Source: SHVO01 sp964576515
GTDB lineage: Bacteria; Pseudomonadota; Alphaproteobacteria; Rhodospirillales; Rhodospirillaceae
Reading direction: 5' to 3'
Length of the DNA stretch: 64,000 nt
NCBI GenBank assembly: GCA_964576515.1
Contig: CAZNUW010000009.1
Span: 62,001-126,000 of the forward strand
Positions 25,352-33,601 of this stretch are shown here, one piece after another (the stretch's first letter is position 1; every line of letters starts with the position of its first letter). The position numbers and the translations under genes are program-made. The notes beneath the pieces are model-generated. The model searched no databases, was not told where the DNA came from, and saw nothing but the letters and a program-made list of their open reading frames with translations.

Positions 25352-26614
25352 ATGAAAGTTGCCGTCCTCGGCGCCGGCGTCGTCGGAACCAGCACAGCCT
25401 ATTACCTGGCGGAAGACGGCCACGACGTCGTTGTGCTGGACCGCCAGCAAAGCCCCGGCCTTGAAACCAGCTTCGCGAACGGCGGTCAGATCTCCGCCTG
25501 CCACGCGAAACCGTGGGCCGGGCCGCATACGCCGTGGCAAGCCTTCCTGTGGACGTTCCAGCCCGAAGCGCCGCTCCTGTTCAGGCCGTGGCGCCTGGAC
25601 CCCGCGCTATGGTCGTGGGGCATGAAGTTCCTGCGCAACTGCACAAGCGCCCGCGAGCGAATCAACATGGACCGCACGCTGCGCGTGGCGCTGTATTCCC
25701 GCAAGGTGCTGGGCGCGCTGCGCCAGAAAACCAATATCCAGTACGACCAGCAGGTCAATGGGATCTTGCATATCTACCGGACGGCGCCCGAGTTCGAGGA
25801 AGGCCGCCACACCGCCGCGCAACTCGCAAGCCTCGGCCTGCCGCAAGATATCCTCACGCCCGACGACTGCGTGAAGATCGAACCCGCCCTCGCCCACGCG
25901 GCCCGCAACGGCGAAATCGCGGGCGGCCTGATGAGCGGCGAGGACGAAAGCGGCGACGCCCGCCTGTTCACAGCGGAGGTCGCGAAACTGGCGTCGGCGC
26001 GCGGCGCGCGGTTCCGTTACGGCGTGACGATCCGCAAGTTGGAGCACAACGGAAAGCAAGTGACGCGCATCGTCACGGATCAGGGCGATGAAACGCCCGA
26101 CGCCGTGGTGCTGTCGCTCGGCAGCTACAGTCCACAACTGGTGCGGCCCTTAGGCTTGAAACTGCCGATCTATCCGGCCAAGGGATATTCGATCACCGCG
26201 GAGATCGAGAACCCGGAAGAAGCGCCGACGGTGAGCATCACCGACGAAACGCGCTTCATGGTGTTCACGCGGTTGGGAAACCGCTTGCGGGTCGCGGGCA
26301 CGGCGGAGCTGGCGGGATGGGACACGGACCTCGACCCCGTGCGCGTCAGACCGCTCGCTGAAAACGTGAGCAGCCTGTTTCCGAAAGCGTCGTCATATAA
26401 AGAACTGAACGCGTGGTGCGGCCTTCGGCCCGCGACGCCGGACTCCGTGCCGATCCTGGGCGCGACGCCCTACGAGAACCTGTTCCTCAATACGGGACAC
26501 GGCACGCTGGGCTGGACCATGGCCTGCGGCTCGGGCCGCGCCATCGCCGATATGATCTCGGGCCGCACGCCGGAGATCGACATGGAAGGTTTGGGGCTGA
26601 ACCGGTTCGGATAG
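25352..26614 (+). CDS. dadA: D-amino acid dehydrogenase (DadA-type)
   Basis: FAD-dependent, membrane-associated enzyme that oxidises D-amino acids such as D-alanine to keto acids and passes electrons to the respiratory chain. I choose the ATG at 25352 (MKVAVLGAGVVGTSTAYYLA) because the Rossmann FAD motif starts directly there, giving 420 residues, the usual DadA length; longer in-frame readings run into nnrD. Other landmarks are ETSFANGGQISACHAKPWAG near the flavin and the C-terminal LNTGHGTLGWTMACGSGR. The ribosome-binding site is weak. No racemase gene lies nearby. It faces the TonB receptor gene, sharing a hairpin downstream. Confidence 0.9.
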   Translation: MKVAVLGAGVVGTSTAYYLAEDGHDVVVLDRQQSPGLETSFANGGQISACHAKPWAGPHTPWQAFLWTFQPEAPLLFRPWRLDPALWSWGMKFLRNCTSARERINMDRTLRVALYSRKVLGALRQKTNIQYDQQVNGILHIYRTAPEFEEGRHTAAQLASLGLPQDILTPDDCVKIEPALAHAARNGEIAGGLMSGEDESGDARLFTAEVAKLASARGARFRYGVTIRKLEHNGKQVTRIVTDQGDETPDAVVLSLGSYSPQLVRPLGLKLPIYPAKGYSITAEIENPEEAPTVSITDETRFMVFTRLGNRLRVAGTAELAGWDTDLDPVRVRPLAENVSSLFPKASSYKELNAWCGLRPATPDSVPILGATPYENLFLNTGHGTLGWTMACGSGRAIADMISGRTPEIDMEGLGLNRFG

Positions 26615-26625
26615 GACGCGAGTCC

Positions 26626-26655
26626 CCGCGGCAAGCCGATCGTGGCTTGCCGCGG
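26626..26655. terminator. Shared hairpin between convergent dadA and TonB receptor
   Basis: Perfect 12-bp inverted repeat: CCGCGGCAAGCC at 26626-26637 and its complement at 26644-26655, with loop GATCGT. It lies 12 nt after the dadA stop and 11 nt after the receptor stop. No U-tract follows on either strand, so intrinsic termination may be weak. Confidence 0.65.
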
Positions 26656-26665
26656 AGATCGGGTC

Positions 26666-29548
26666 TTACATCCTGAATCTCACGCCCACGCGGAACGAAC
26701 GTCCATACACGTCGTACAACGCCGGCTGCGTCATCGGACTGTAGGCGACCCCGCTGATCGCAACCGGAGGCGGATCCCGATCAAACAGGTTGTCGACGTT
26801 GAGGTAGGCCTCGGCGTTGCGATCGCCGTCCGTGAAGAACGCATAAGAGAACGCGATATCGGTCAGGTAATACGCGGGCACGTGGTTGCTATCGACCGTG
26901 CGCATCCCCGCCGGCACCGGCGTCGGACAATTCGCGGCGCACGCAATCATGTCCGCGAACATATCACCCGAACTGACGTAGCGGGTCGTCCAGTTGAACC
27001 GGAACGGTTCCAGGCTGTAGCTGAGGCTGACCTGCCCGCTCCAGCGCGGGGCCGGCGCGTTCACGAGGCCGCGGCCGCCGATCGCGCCCGTCTCGATGCT
27101 CAAGGTCGTGCTTTGCCCCTTCAGCGCGATGATGTGGGTTGCGACCGCGCGGATCGAGAGATCGCCATTCCATGAGTCGACGAACGACGACATCGGCGTG
27201 CGATAGCTGGCTTCGATGTCCATCCCGCGCGCCCACAGGGCGTTGGCGTTGACCGGAGCCTGGTAAATCGAATCGATCGTGCCGTCGGCGCGACGATTGA
27301 TGAACTGGCAGTAGAAGGTCACGCCTTCAAAGCACTGCTGCAAAATGAACGTCGCAGCCGGGGAGGAAATCGCGCCCTTCAGAGCGATATTGTAATAGTC
27401 CACCGACGTGCTGAAGCCGGGCAACCACGACGGCTGATAGACGCCGCCGATCCCGGTCGTGTCGGCTTTTTCAGGCACCAGGTTCACGTTGCCGCCGGCG
27501 ATACTTCCGTACACGAAGCTCCGATTGCCCAGGAAGGGATCGGCGATCGCGCTGTTTCCGCGCTGGCCGGGCGCGTACAGGTCGTTGAGGTTCGGGGCAC
27601 GAATGTCGCGCGAGCGCGTGAGACGCAGCCGGAAGTCGTCGACAGGACTATAGGTCAAGCCGGCCTTCCACGTCACAACGGAGCCTGACTCCGAATAGTG
27701 GGTGACGCGCACGCCGCCGTTGAAATCAAGGGCGCTCGCCCAGGATTCGTTCATCGCGAGCGGAACGACCGTTTCGACGTTCCCTTCGACGACGCTTTGA
27801 GAGACGAGCGGCCAGGTGATGTAGTTGGTCGAGAACCATCCCCTCGCCTGCGCGATGGGATCGGCCACCCCCTCGATGGATTCCTTGCGCCACTCGCCGC
27901 CGAACGCGAGCGAGACGGGACCGGCCCAGCTCTCGAACGGTTCGCCGGAGATATTGAACGCCGCCGAAGTCATACGCTGAGCCTGGCTGTTGTGCGGATG
28001 ATCGGGGAACGAGGTGATGTAATTCTTCGCCGCATCCGAGTTCACACCGGGCGTGCCGAAGAGGTTGTAAGGCACGCACCCATTCGTCGGGTTGGTGAGT
28101 GTGGAGCGGCAAACGACGGCGCCGGTCGTGGGGTTGCGCACCGCGTCGATGGCCAAGGCAAAGTTTGCGGGCCTCACCTGAACCGGAGAATTGAGGTCGA
28201 GCTTGATCAACCCTTTCTGGGCGTAAAAATCCCAGTTCCAGGCGGTGTCAAAGGCGTCGAAGCTGCTCTCGACGCCCACCACATACACATAGCTGTTGCG
28301 GTCGTTCACCGCCGAGTACGGCGGGATGTCCTTGAGCTGTTTGCCCATGGCCAGCGACGTCAGGCCCAAAGCCGTCGCGCGATCACGCACGGAGTCCGGC
28401 ATGAACGGGTTTTCGGTGCTGACATTGATGTTGGCGCCCAGGTAGTACGACCAGCAACAATTATAAACCGATTTGACGGTGCCGAAGTTGTACTCGGCGA
28501 ACACCGTCATGTTGTCGGTGACGTCATAGCTCACACGGGCGTAGAGATGCTTATCGGCCGTACCGGCGGAGAGACTGTTGGCGCCTTGCTCGGTCGCATT
28601 CCGCCAATCGCCGCCCACGTTGAACGAACCGCCGATGAACTCGCCGAAATCGAACTGGTACGGCGCGCCTCCGGGTCCGAAGGCGATGCCCTTCAAGGGG
28701 CCGCTCGCGATGACGCCGCCGGGATTGGCCGCCCACAAACCGGCGTTATAGCGGTTCAGAAGCTGCGGCTGCCCGTTGGTCGCCGTGTAGTTGGGATTGG
28801 TCACCTGGAAGAAACCGACCTGGTTCCACTCGCGAACGTTGCCGTTCATATGCGCCTGATCGCCGAAGTCGGCGGCGATCAGGAAGTGTCCACGCCCGCC
28901 GGCGAACGGGGTTCCCGCGGCGAGGGCGGCCTTATACTGCTCGTGGTCGCCGCGGCTGGTGATGCCGCCCATGATATTGCCCTTCACGCCCGTGAACTCT
29001 TTATCGAGCACGAAGTTGACGACCCCGGAGACCGCATCGGACCCATAGACCGCGGAGGCGCCGCCGGTCACCACGTCGACGCGCGAGATCAGAAGATCGG
29101 GGAATAATTTTGCATCCGTACCGCCGTCGACGAAGATGTTCGGGAAGCGTCGGCCGTCGAACAGCACGAGGGTGCGGTTGACGCCGAGGCCGCGCAAATT
29201 CAGCGTGCTTGCGCCGCCGGTGCCTCTGGAGATCCCGGACGTGCTGGTTGAAAGGTTGATGTTGCCCGAGAACGCCGGAAGGCTGGAGATGGCGTCGAAG
29301 ACGTTCGGCTTGGCCGCGTCCATAAGTTGCTCGGCGCCGACGACCGTCACCGGCGTCGGGGCTTGGTAGCCGTCGCGCACGATGCGCGAGCCTGTCACGG
29401 TCACTTCTTCCACGACGGGCGCGCCTTGCGCCGTCTGGGTCTGCGCATATGCGATGGACGTCTGGCCGAAGGCCGCGAGTGCGAGAGCGCTGACAGACGC
29501 GAGCGCCTGCGCCTTCATACGAGAACGCGCATTAAAAGCAGAATGCAT
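26666..29548 (-). CDS. TonB-dependent outer-membrane receptor
   Basis: Outer-membrane active transporter of 960 residues; substrate unknown. The ATG at 29548 has GGGGAGGAG 6 nt upstream. A signal peptide (about 1-36, ending SIAYAQ) precedes the TonB-box/plug region with EEVTVTGSRIVRDGYQAPTP and plug motifs (LNLRGLGVNRTLVLFDGRR, VYGSDAVSGVVNFVLDK). The 22-strand barrel ends YGRSFRVGVRFRM. The plug style is that of the large receptor family common in sphingomonads and caulobacters, used for peptides, sugars or siderophores. No sigma/anti-sigma or carbohydrate-degradation genes lie nearby. A 16-bp palindrome at 29700 may be its operator. Confidence 0.92.
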   Translation of the reverse strand: MHSAFNARSRMKAQALASVSALALAAFGQTSIAYAQTQTAQGAPVVEEVTVTGSRIVRDGYQAPTPVTVVGAEQLMDAAKPNVFDAISSLPAFSGNINLSTSTSGISRGTGGASTLNLRGLGVNRTLVLFDGRRFPNIFVDGGTDAKLFPDLLISRVDVVTGGASAVYGSDAVSGVVNFVLDKEFTGVKGNIMGGITSRGDHEQYKAALAAGTPFAGGRGHFLIAADFGDQAHMNGNVREWNQVGFFQVTNPNYTATNGQPQLLNRYNAGLWAANPGGVIASGPLKGIAFGPGGAPYQFDFGEFIGGSFNVGGDWRNATEQGANSLSAGTADKHLYARVSYDVTDNMTVFAEYNFGTVKSVYNCCWSYYLGANINVSTENPFMPDSVRDRATALGLTSLAMGKQLKDIPPYSAVNDRNSYVYVVGVESSFDAFDTAWNWDFYAQKGLIKLDLNSPVQVRPANFALAIDAVRNPTTGAVVCRSTLTNPTNGCVPYNLFGTPGVNSDAAKNYITSFPDHPHNSQAQRMTSAAFNISGEPFESWAGPVSLAFGGEWRKESIEGVADPIAQARGWFSTNYITWPLVSQSVVEGNVETVVPLAMNESWASALDFNGGVRVTHYSESGSVVTWKAGLTYSPVDDFRLRLTRSRDIRAPNLNDLYAPGQRGNSAIADPFLGNRSFVYGSIAGGNVNLVPEKADTTGIGGVYQPSWLPGFSTSVDYYNIALKGAISSPAATFILQQCFEGVTFYCQFINRRADGTIDSIYQAPVNANALWARGMDIEASYRTPMSSFVDSWNGDLSIRAVATHIIALKGQSTTLSIETGAIGGRGLVNAPAPRWSGQVSLSYSLEPFRFNWTTRYVSSGDMFADMIACAANCPTPVPAGMRTVDSNHVPAYYLTDIAFSYAFFTDGDRNAEAYLNVDNLFDRDPPPVAISGVAYSPMTQPALYDVYGRSFRVGVRFRM

Positions 29549-29896
29549 AGAGATCTCCTCCCCGGTTTTCTATGCGTGCGGAGAAATCCGCACATCCTTC
29601 CCTCAGCGGCGCGCTGAGCGCCGCCTGCATAAAAGTTTGCACAAACCACGCGCGATGTCTGCACGCGCGGTTCAAATCATCGCGCCACGCCGTCAGAGCA
29701 TCACGTCAACGTGATTGCGCGCACACGAATATCCCGACCGAACGTTCGATCTGCGCGAATATCCGCTGACGCTCGGCGGAATCAGGCGATCCAACGATGA
29801 GCGTCAGCTTCACAGCCAACTAGCGGTCATTGGACAGTTTGCACCGATACACGCGATGCGAGCGCAGGCCGCGAGCGCGCGATGGAGAGGACGTTT
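29549..29896. promoter_or_regulatory. Upstream region of the TonB receptor (348 bp)
   Basis: No gene is seen. Structures present are: hairpin GTGCGGA-GAAA-TCCGCAC (29576-29593) in the presumed leader; palindrome ATCACGT-CA-ACGTGAT (29700-29715), a likely regulator site; palindrome CGAACGTTCG near 29741; two direct CGAATATCC motifs near 29728 and 29755; and inverted repeat GCTGACGCTC (29765-29774) / GAGCGTCAGC (29799-29808). Confidence 0.5.
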
Positions 29897-30085
29897 CTAT
29901 TCCAGTCGCGGCGGGAGGCTGCCGTAACCGCAGTCGCAGTCGTCGGAGGGTTTGGACAGGCGCGCGACGAGGGGCGAGCCTTTGATGCGGGGATCGCTGG
30001 GCTCCCAGCGGAACTCCGCATCACATTTGCCGCATGTCTGCTTCGGCGGCAGTTGCGGCTTCGCGGTCGACGAATTCGGACTCAA
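29897..30085 (-). CDS. Zinc-ribbon-like microprotein
   Basis: 62-residue protein with a TTG start. AGGGGG lies 7 nt before this codon and no ATG or GTG occurs between it and the upstream in-frame stop, so the TTG is favoured. Cysteine pairs KQTCGKCDAEF and DDCDCGYG suggest a zinc ribbon (C-x2-C plus C-x-C); the end is SLPPRLE. The sequence between them is basic and proline-containing. I do not recognise a named family. It is divergent from the plus-strand gene at 30163. A real but uncharacterised small gene is the best reading. Confidence 0.5.
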   Translation of the reverse strand: MSPNSSTAKPQLPPKQTCGKCDAEFRWEPSDPRIKGSPLVARLSKPSDDCDCGYGSLPPRLE

Positions 30086-30162
30086 CGGATGACCCCCTCG
30101 CGGTTTGTCCCGAGCGCCCCTATCTTACGCGAACTTGTCCCTTTTTGCGCGGTTCGTGTTTC

Positions 30163-30576
30163 ATGGTCAGCATCATCGACTTTTTCGGCGGCAGCAAGCG
30201 GCGCTCGGCGCTGCAGCTTCTGGACCGCACCTTGGGCGAGCTTGAGGTGAACCCCGCCTATATCGACGACGGCATGCGCTTCGCGATCTTCCGCTGGGCG
30301 CAGGCGGCCGCGGCCGATACCGTTTCCGAGAACGGCGTGCTCGACGGGCTGATGCGCGAAGCCGCGGCCATGATTTCGTTCTGCGTCATCGGCGCGGCCG
30401 AAACCGAAACGCTGTTGGGCGCGAACGCGCGGGTGGAGCGCGACGCGCGGTTCCACGCCGCCATCGACGGCGGCGACGACGACGAGAGCTTCGATGCGAA
30501 GCTGATCAAGCTGGTGCTCGCGAAAGGCATCGCGGCGCCCGACATCCTGGCGCGCGTGAGCCTGGAGCAGGACTAA
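30163..30576 (+). CDS. Conserved-looking hypothetical protein (137 aa)
   Basis: Soluble, mostly helical 137-residue protein without recognised motif: MVSIIDFFGGSKRRSALQLL opens, followed by an acidic amphipathic body and FDAKLIKLVLAKGIAAPDIL near the end. The codon use is typical of the region (GC-rich third positions), which supports coding. The start is the ATG at 30163; no good ribosome-binding site precedes it. Its stop overlaps the stop of the convergent gene at 30573 by 4 nt. No function is proposed. Confidence 0.55.
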   Translation: MVSIIDFFGGSKRRSALQLLDRTLGELEVNPAYIDDGMRFAIFRWAQAAAADTVSENGVLDGLMREAAAMISFCVIGAAETETLLGANARVERDARFHAAIDGGDDDESFDAKLIKLVLAKGIAAPDILARVSLEQD

Positions 30577-31232
30577 GTCCGTTCGACGAGGTTCGCCTTC
30601 CGGCCGAAGGCGAGCGCGCGGCACTCGACCGCCATGTCGCCGTCCTTGCCCTGCTTGGGCATCCCCATGACCACCGAAGGCGTCTGACTGTAAAGGCGAT
30701 AGACGATCTGCGGCAGCCAGACGTCCTGCGTCGGGGGGCTTTGTCCGACGCGCTCGAAGTCCTCGCGCCGCGCGAAGAAGTGCGCCTGTCCGCCGCCCGC
30801 GGACGGTTTACCGATGATGAGCGCCAGGGGATAACCGGGATGGTCGAGATATTCGGCGCCGGCGCGAATGGAAATGCCGCCGTCACCCGACTTACGCGAG
30901 ATCGCGATCACACGCGGCATCGTTCCCATTTCGGCTTCGGTGGAGAATTTTTCGCGCACCGCGGCGGCGGCGATCCAACGGACGTTCTCGCGGAAGTATC
31001 CTTTCGCGTGTGGTTTGTTGAAGTAACGCCACAGGAAGTCGTAGGCGACCGTGCGGCGCTGTTCGGCGTCGTTCGGGTCGAGCGAGGCGTATTTCACCGC
31101 CGGAAGCAGGAAGTGATCGGCGGCGTAATCGAAATCCTCGACCGAGAGATATGTGAATCCAAAGCCCTCGCCGGGCTCCACTTCCACCAGGATCACGTCC
31201 GGATGACGTCGCGCGCTGTCAGCCACTTCCAT
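30573..31232 (-). CDS. Hypothetical protein (219 aa)
   Basis: Unrecognised soluble protein. The ATG at 31232 (MEVADSARRHPDVILVEV) is preferred over one 24 nt upstream because GAAGGGG lies just before it. The protein is a mixed alpha/beta sequence with aromatic-rich stretches (FGFTYLSVEDFDYAADHF, AYDFLWRYFNKPHAKGYF) and a conserved-looking RVIAISRKSGDGGISIRAGA segment. No signal peptide or membrane segment is seen. It is convergent with the 30163 gene and divergent from the 31337 gene, sharing with the latter a 104-bp promoter region containing a palindrome. Confidence 0.55.
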   Translation of the reverse strand: MEVADSARRHPDVILVEVEPGEGFGFTYLSVEDFDYAADHFLLPAVKYASLDPNDAEQRRTVAYDFLWRYFNKPHAKGYFRENVRWIAAAAVREKFSTEAEMGTMPRVIAISRKSGDGGISIRAGAEYLDHPGYPLALIIGKPSAGGGQAHFFARREDFERVGQSPPTQDVWLPQIVYRLYSQTPSVVMGMPKQGKDGDMAVECRALAFGRKANLVERT

Positions 31233-31314
31233 TCCCCTTCCCGCGTTCGCATGCATGAACCGCGCTTAACAGACGGCAACCTTGCAGGCGCATCAAGCGT
31301 TACTGATGCAAGTA

Positions 31315-31334
31315 TAACACAACATATGGTGTTA
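31315..31334. promoter_or_regulatory. Palindrome at the 31337 gene start (possible operator)
   Basis: TAACAC-N8-GTGTTA ends 2 nt before the ATG at 31337 and lies about 80 nt from the divergent start at 31232. No Shine-Dalgarno is seen before 31337, so the site may overlap the transcription start of a leaderless or near-leaderless mRNA. Confidence 0.4.
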
Positions 31335-31336
31335 CA

Positions 31337-31972
31337 ATGTCTATCGGTGCAACCGCCGTGAAGCCCGTCGTCGAGCCGAAAACGGCCGTCGCGCGCTTCT
31401 TGAAGCATATGGCGGTCGCGGCGCGAAAGAGTTTCCCGGCGTGGGAAAAGACATTGCTCGAAGGCCTCGACGACTGCGCGCTGACATACGACCTGCGCCA
31501 CGCGCTGATCGAAGTGCATCCGCTGGACGACTATTACTTCGCGGGCACGGTCGCGATGGAAGCGGCGAAGATCCGCCGCCTGTTCGCGCCCGATGAAGCG
31601 AGCGAACTGTTAAGTCTCATCGCCGAGCATGTCGACAAGGAAGCGGGCCGGACCGACCGTGTCGTCTCGGACCTGGTGTTCTTCATCATCGGCCGTCTTG
31701 AACAGGCCGCAAGCGTGGACAAGCAGAAGACGCCGCACGACGAGACGGTAAAGGCGCTGTTGCAGAAACTCGGCCTCGACCGCGTCGAGAAGACCGCGCA
31801 CCTGATGCGGACGGTTTTGTACCGCCATCAACTGGGCGAACCCTTGGCGCTCGGCGTGCCGCAGTGGTGGCAACTGTTCCGGACGAAGTATTCCCTCACC
31901 CAAAGACCCGAAACGTCCGGTCTGTCGGCGGGCCCCGCCAAACAGCCGCGCCGGGCCCCCGCGCTGGTGTAA
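31337..31972 (+). CDS. Hypothetical protein (211 aa)
   Basis: Unrecognised, mainly helical cytoplasmic protein. It opens MSIGATAVKPVVEPKTAVAR. The middle has helices rich in hydrophobics (VVSDLVFFIIGRLEQAAS) that are too short and too charged to be certain membrane spans. The C-terminal tail is basic and proline-rich (GPAKQPRRAPALV). The gene starts directly after a palindrome and lacks a visible ribosome-binding site. It ends 69 nt before rluD on the same strand, so co-transcription is possible. No function is assigned. Confidence 0.55.
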   Translation: MSIGATAVKPVVEPKTAVARFLKHMAVAARKSFPAWEKTLLEGLDDCALTYDLRHALIEVHPLDDYYFAGTVAMEAAKIRRLFAPDEASELLSLIAEHVDKEAGRTDRVVSDLVFFIIGRLEQAASVDKQKTPHDETVKALLQKLGLDRVEKTAHLMRTVLYRHQLGEPLALGVPQWWQLFRTKYSLTQRPETSGLSAGPAKQPRRAPALV

Positions 31973-32041
31973 TCGCTCCGGCGGTGACGTCCCCCGGCAA
32001 ATTGAGTAGAGTGCGCGCCGCACTCGCCTCTTTCACCGCTC

Positions 32042-32995
32042 ATGCCTCCCATCGAAAAGAAAGTCACCGTTCCCGCCGAAGCGTCCGGCGCGCGCCTGGA
32101 TAAATGGCTCGCGGGCGCCCTGCCCGACCTGTCGCGGTCCCGCCTCAAGGCGCTGATCGAGGACGGCGCGGTCAAGGTCGCGGGCCAAGAGCGGCGCGAT
32201 CCCGCGCACAAGGTCCAGGCGGGGCAAAGTGTGCGCGTGCGCGTGCCGGAACCCGAACCGGCGCAGCCGGAAGCCGAGGAGATGGACCTTCAGGTCGCCT
32301 ATGAAGACGCGCACCTGATCGTCGTCGATAAGCCCGCGGGCCTGGTGGTGCACCCGGCGGCGGGCAACCCGGCGGGGACGCTGGTGAACGCCCTGCTCGC
32401 CCATTGCGGCCCGTCGCTGGCGGGCATCGGCGGGGTGAAGCGTCCCGGCATCGTGCATCGGATCGACAAGGACACGAGCGGCCTTCTGGTGGTCGCGAAG
32501 ACGGACGCCGCGCACGCGGGCCTGACGGAACAGTTCGCCGCCCACACGGTGGAGCGCCGCTACGACGCGTTTGTTTGGGGCGTCCTCAAATACCTGGATG
32601 GAATCATCACCGGCAACATCGGCCGTAGCGTCAGCAACCGGAAGAAGATGGCGGTGCTCCGGCGCGGCGGAAAGCCGGCCGAGACGGGATACGACACGGT
32701 CGCGGTGTTCGGAGCGGTCGCGTCGCACGTGCATTGCCGGTTAAAAACGGGCCGCACACATCAAATCCGCGTCCATATGTCGCATCACGGACACCCGCTG
32801 ATCGGCGATCAGGTGTACGGGCGGCCGCGCGCGAAGCGCAACCTCGACCCCATCATCACGGATTTCCCGCGTCAGGCGCTGCACGCGGCCACGCTTGGGT
32901 TCATTCATCCGGTAACGGGCAAGAAACTCAGCTTCAAGAGTCCGCTGCCCGGCGACCTGCAGGAACTGCGCGCGGCGCTCGAGGATCTTGGCTAG
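32042..32995 (+). CDS. rluD: 23S rRNA pseudouridine synthase (RluD-type)
   Basis: Converts uridines of 23S rRNA helix 69 to pseudouridine (positions 1911/1915/1917 in E. coli RluD). It is 317 residues. The N-terminal S4 RNA-binding domain (about 10-75) has ARLDKWLAGALPDLSRSRLK. The catalytic domain has the RluA-family motif HRIDKDTSGLLVVAKT with the nucleophilic aspartate, plus LKTGRTHQIRVHM. The paralogue could in principle be RluC, but the S4 layout and length favour RluD. Its stop overlaps the convergent membrane-protein gene by 4 nt. Confidence 0.9.
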   Translation: MPPIEKKVTVPAEASGARLDKWLAGALPDLSRSRLKALIEDGAVKVAGQERRDPAHKVQAGQSVRVRVPEPEPAQPEAEEMDLQVAYEDAHLIVVDKPAGLVVHPAAGNPAGTLVNALLAHCGPSLAGIGGVKRPGIVHRIDKDTSGLLVVAKTDAAHAGLTEQFAAHTVERRYDAFVWGVLKYLDGIITGNIGRSVSNRKKMAVLRRGGKPAETGYDTVAVFGAVASHVHCRLKTGRTHQIRVHMSHHGHPLIGDQVYGRPRAKRNLDPIITDFPRQALHAATLGFIHPVTGKKLSFKSPLPGDLQELRAALEDLG

Positions 32996-33492
32996 ACGGA
33001 CTTAACGAGACCGCTGGTCAAGCTGTCCGGCGGCGCCACTTCCTCGCCGGGTTTCCGTTCGGGCTCATAAACCGATTCCACGTCGGGGCCCCACTTCTGA
33101 ACCAGATCCTTCTGCTGCTCGCGCATCGCGGTGATGCGCCGTCCGGCCGTCATCGCCATGAAGGTGCCGATGACCGAAGGCGTGGTGGAATAGATGGCCC
33201 ATCCGAACAAGGCCGCGCCATAGAAGGACATCCAGGCGAAGACATTGGTGATGATCCCAAGCGCGGCGGCGACCGTATGGCCGTCGAACCAGAGATCGCC
33301 GAGGAAGGGCGCCGCGCCCGCGAGGTTCATCGCCCCGACCGTCAAGCCGCCGTAGTGGCCGTTGCGGCGTTCGAGCAGGAACGCAACGCCGGTGGGCACC
33401 AGGGCCACGCACAGCACGATCATGGTCGGCACGATCATCAATCCGATCGGCACGGCGATGAGAAGATAAAGGAAGAAGTTGCTGCGCTTCAT
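32992..33492 (-). CDS. Hypothetical membrane protein (166 aa)
   Basis: Inner-membrane protein of unknown function. It starts MKRSNFFLYLLIAVPIGLMIV and has about four hydrophobic helices: near 5-22, 20-40, a small one near 50-65, and 75-105 (ALGIITNVFAWMSFYGAALF). A charged cytoplasmic-type tail follows (RRITAMREQQKDLVQKWG, then a proline/acid-rich end). The gene lies downstream of the pseudokinase gene on the same strand, after a palindromic element at 33552-33600, and is convergent with rluD. A partnership with the pseudokinase is possible but unproved. Confidence 0.6.
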   Translation of the reverse strand: MKRSNFFLYLLIAVPIGLMIVPTMIVLCVALVPTGVAFLLERRNGHYGGLTVGAMNLAGAAPFLGDLWFDGHTVAAALGIITNVFAWMSFYGAALFGWAIYSTTPSVIGTFMAMTAGRRITAMREQQKDLVQKWGPDVESVYEPERKPGEEVAPPDSLTSGLVKSV

Positions 33493-33551
33493 GATGATGA
33501 GAGTCTGTTGAGACGAACTAAATCTATTTACGTAGGAACCATCTATTTTTT

Positions 33552-33601
33552 GAGCCTGTTCTTATCGGAAAACCGCCCACACTTTTCCGGAACATGCTCT
33601 A
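33552..33601. repeat. Palindromic intergenic element, copy 1 (ends in stop codon of pseudokinase gene)
   Basis: GAGCCTGTTC-TTAT-CGGAAAA-CCGCCCACAC-TTTTCCG-GAACATGCTC followed by TA. The outer arms pair with one mismatch and CGGAAAA/TTTTCCG pairs perfectly. It is 90% or more identical to the copy at 35912-35961 and resembles the abundant palindromic intergenic element of Rhizobiales genomes (ATCATGCTC...CGGTTTTCC type). The terminal CTA at 33599-33601 is the TAG stop of the minus-strand gene. Confidence 0.85.
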
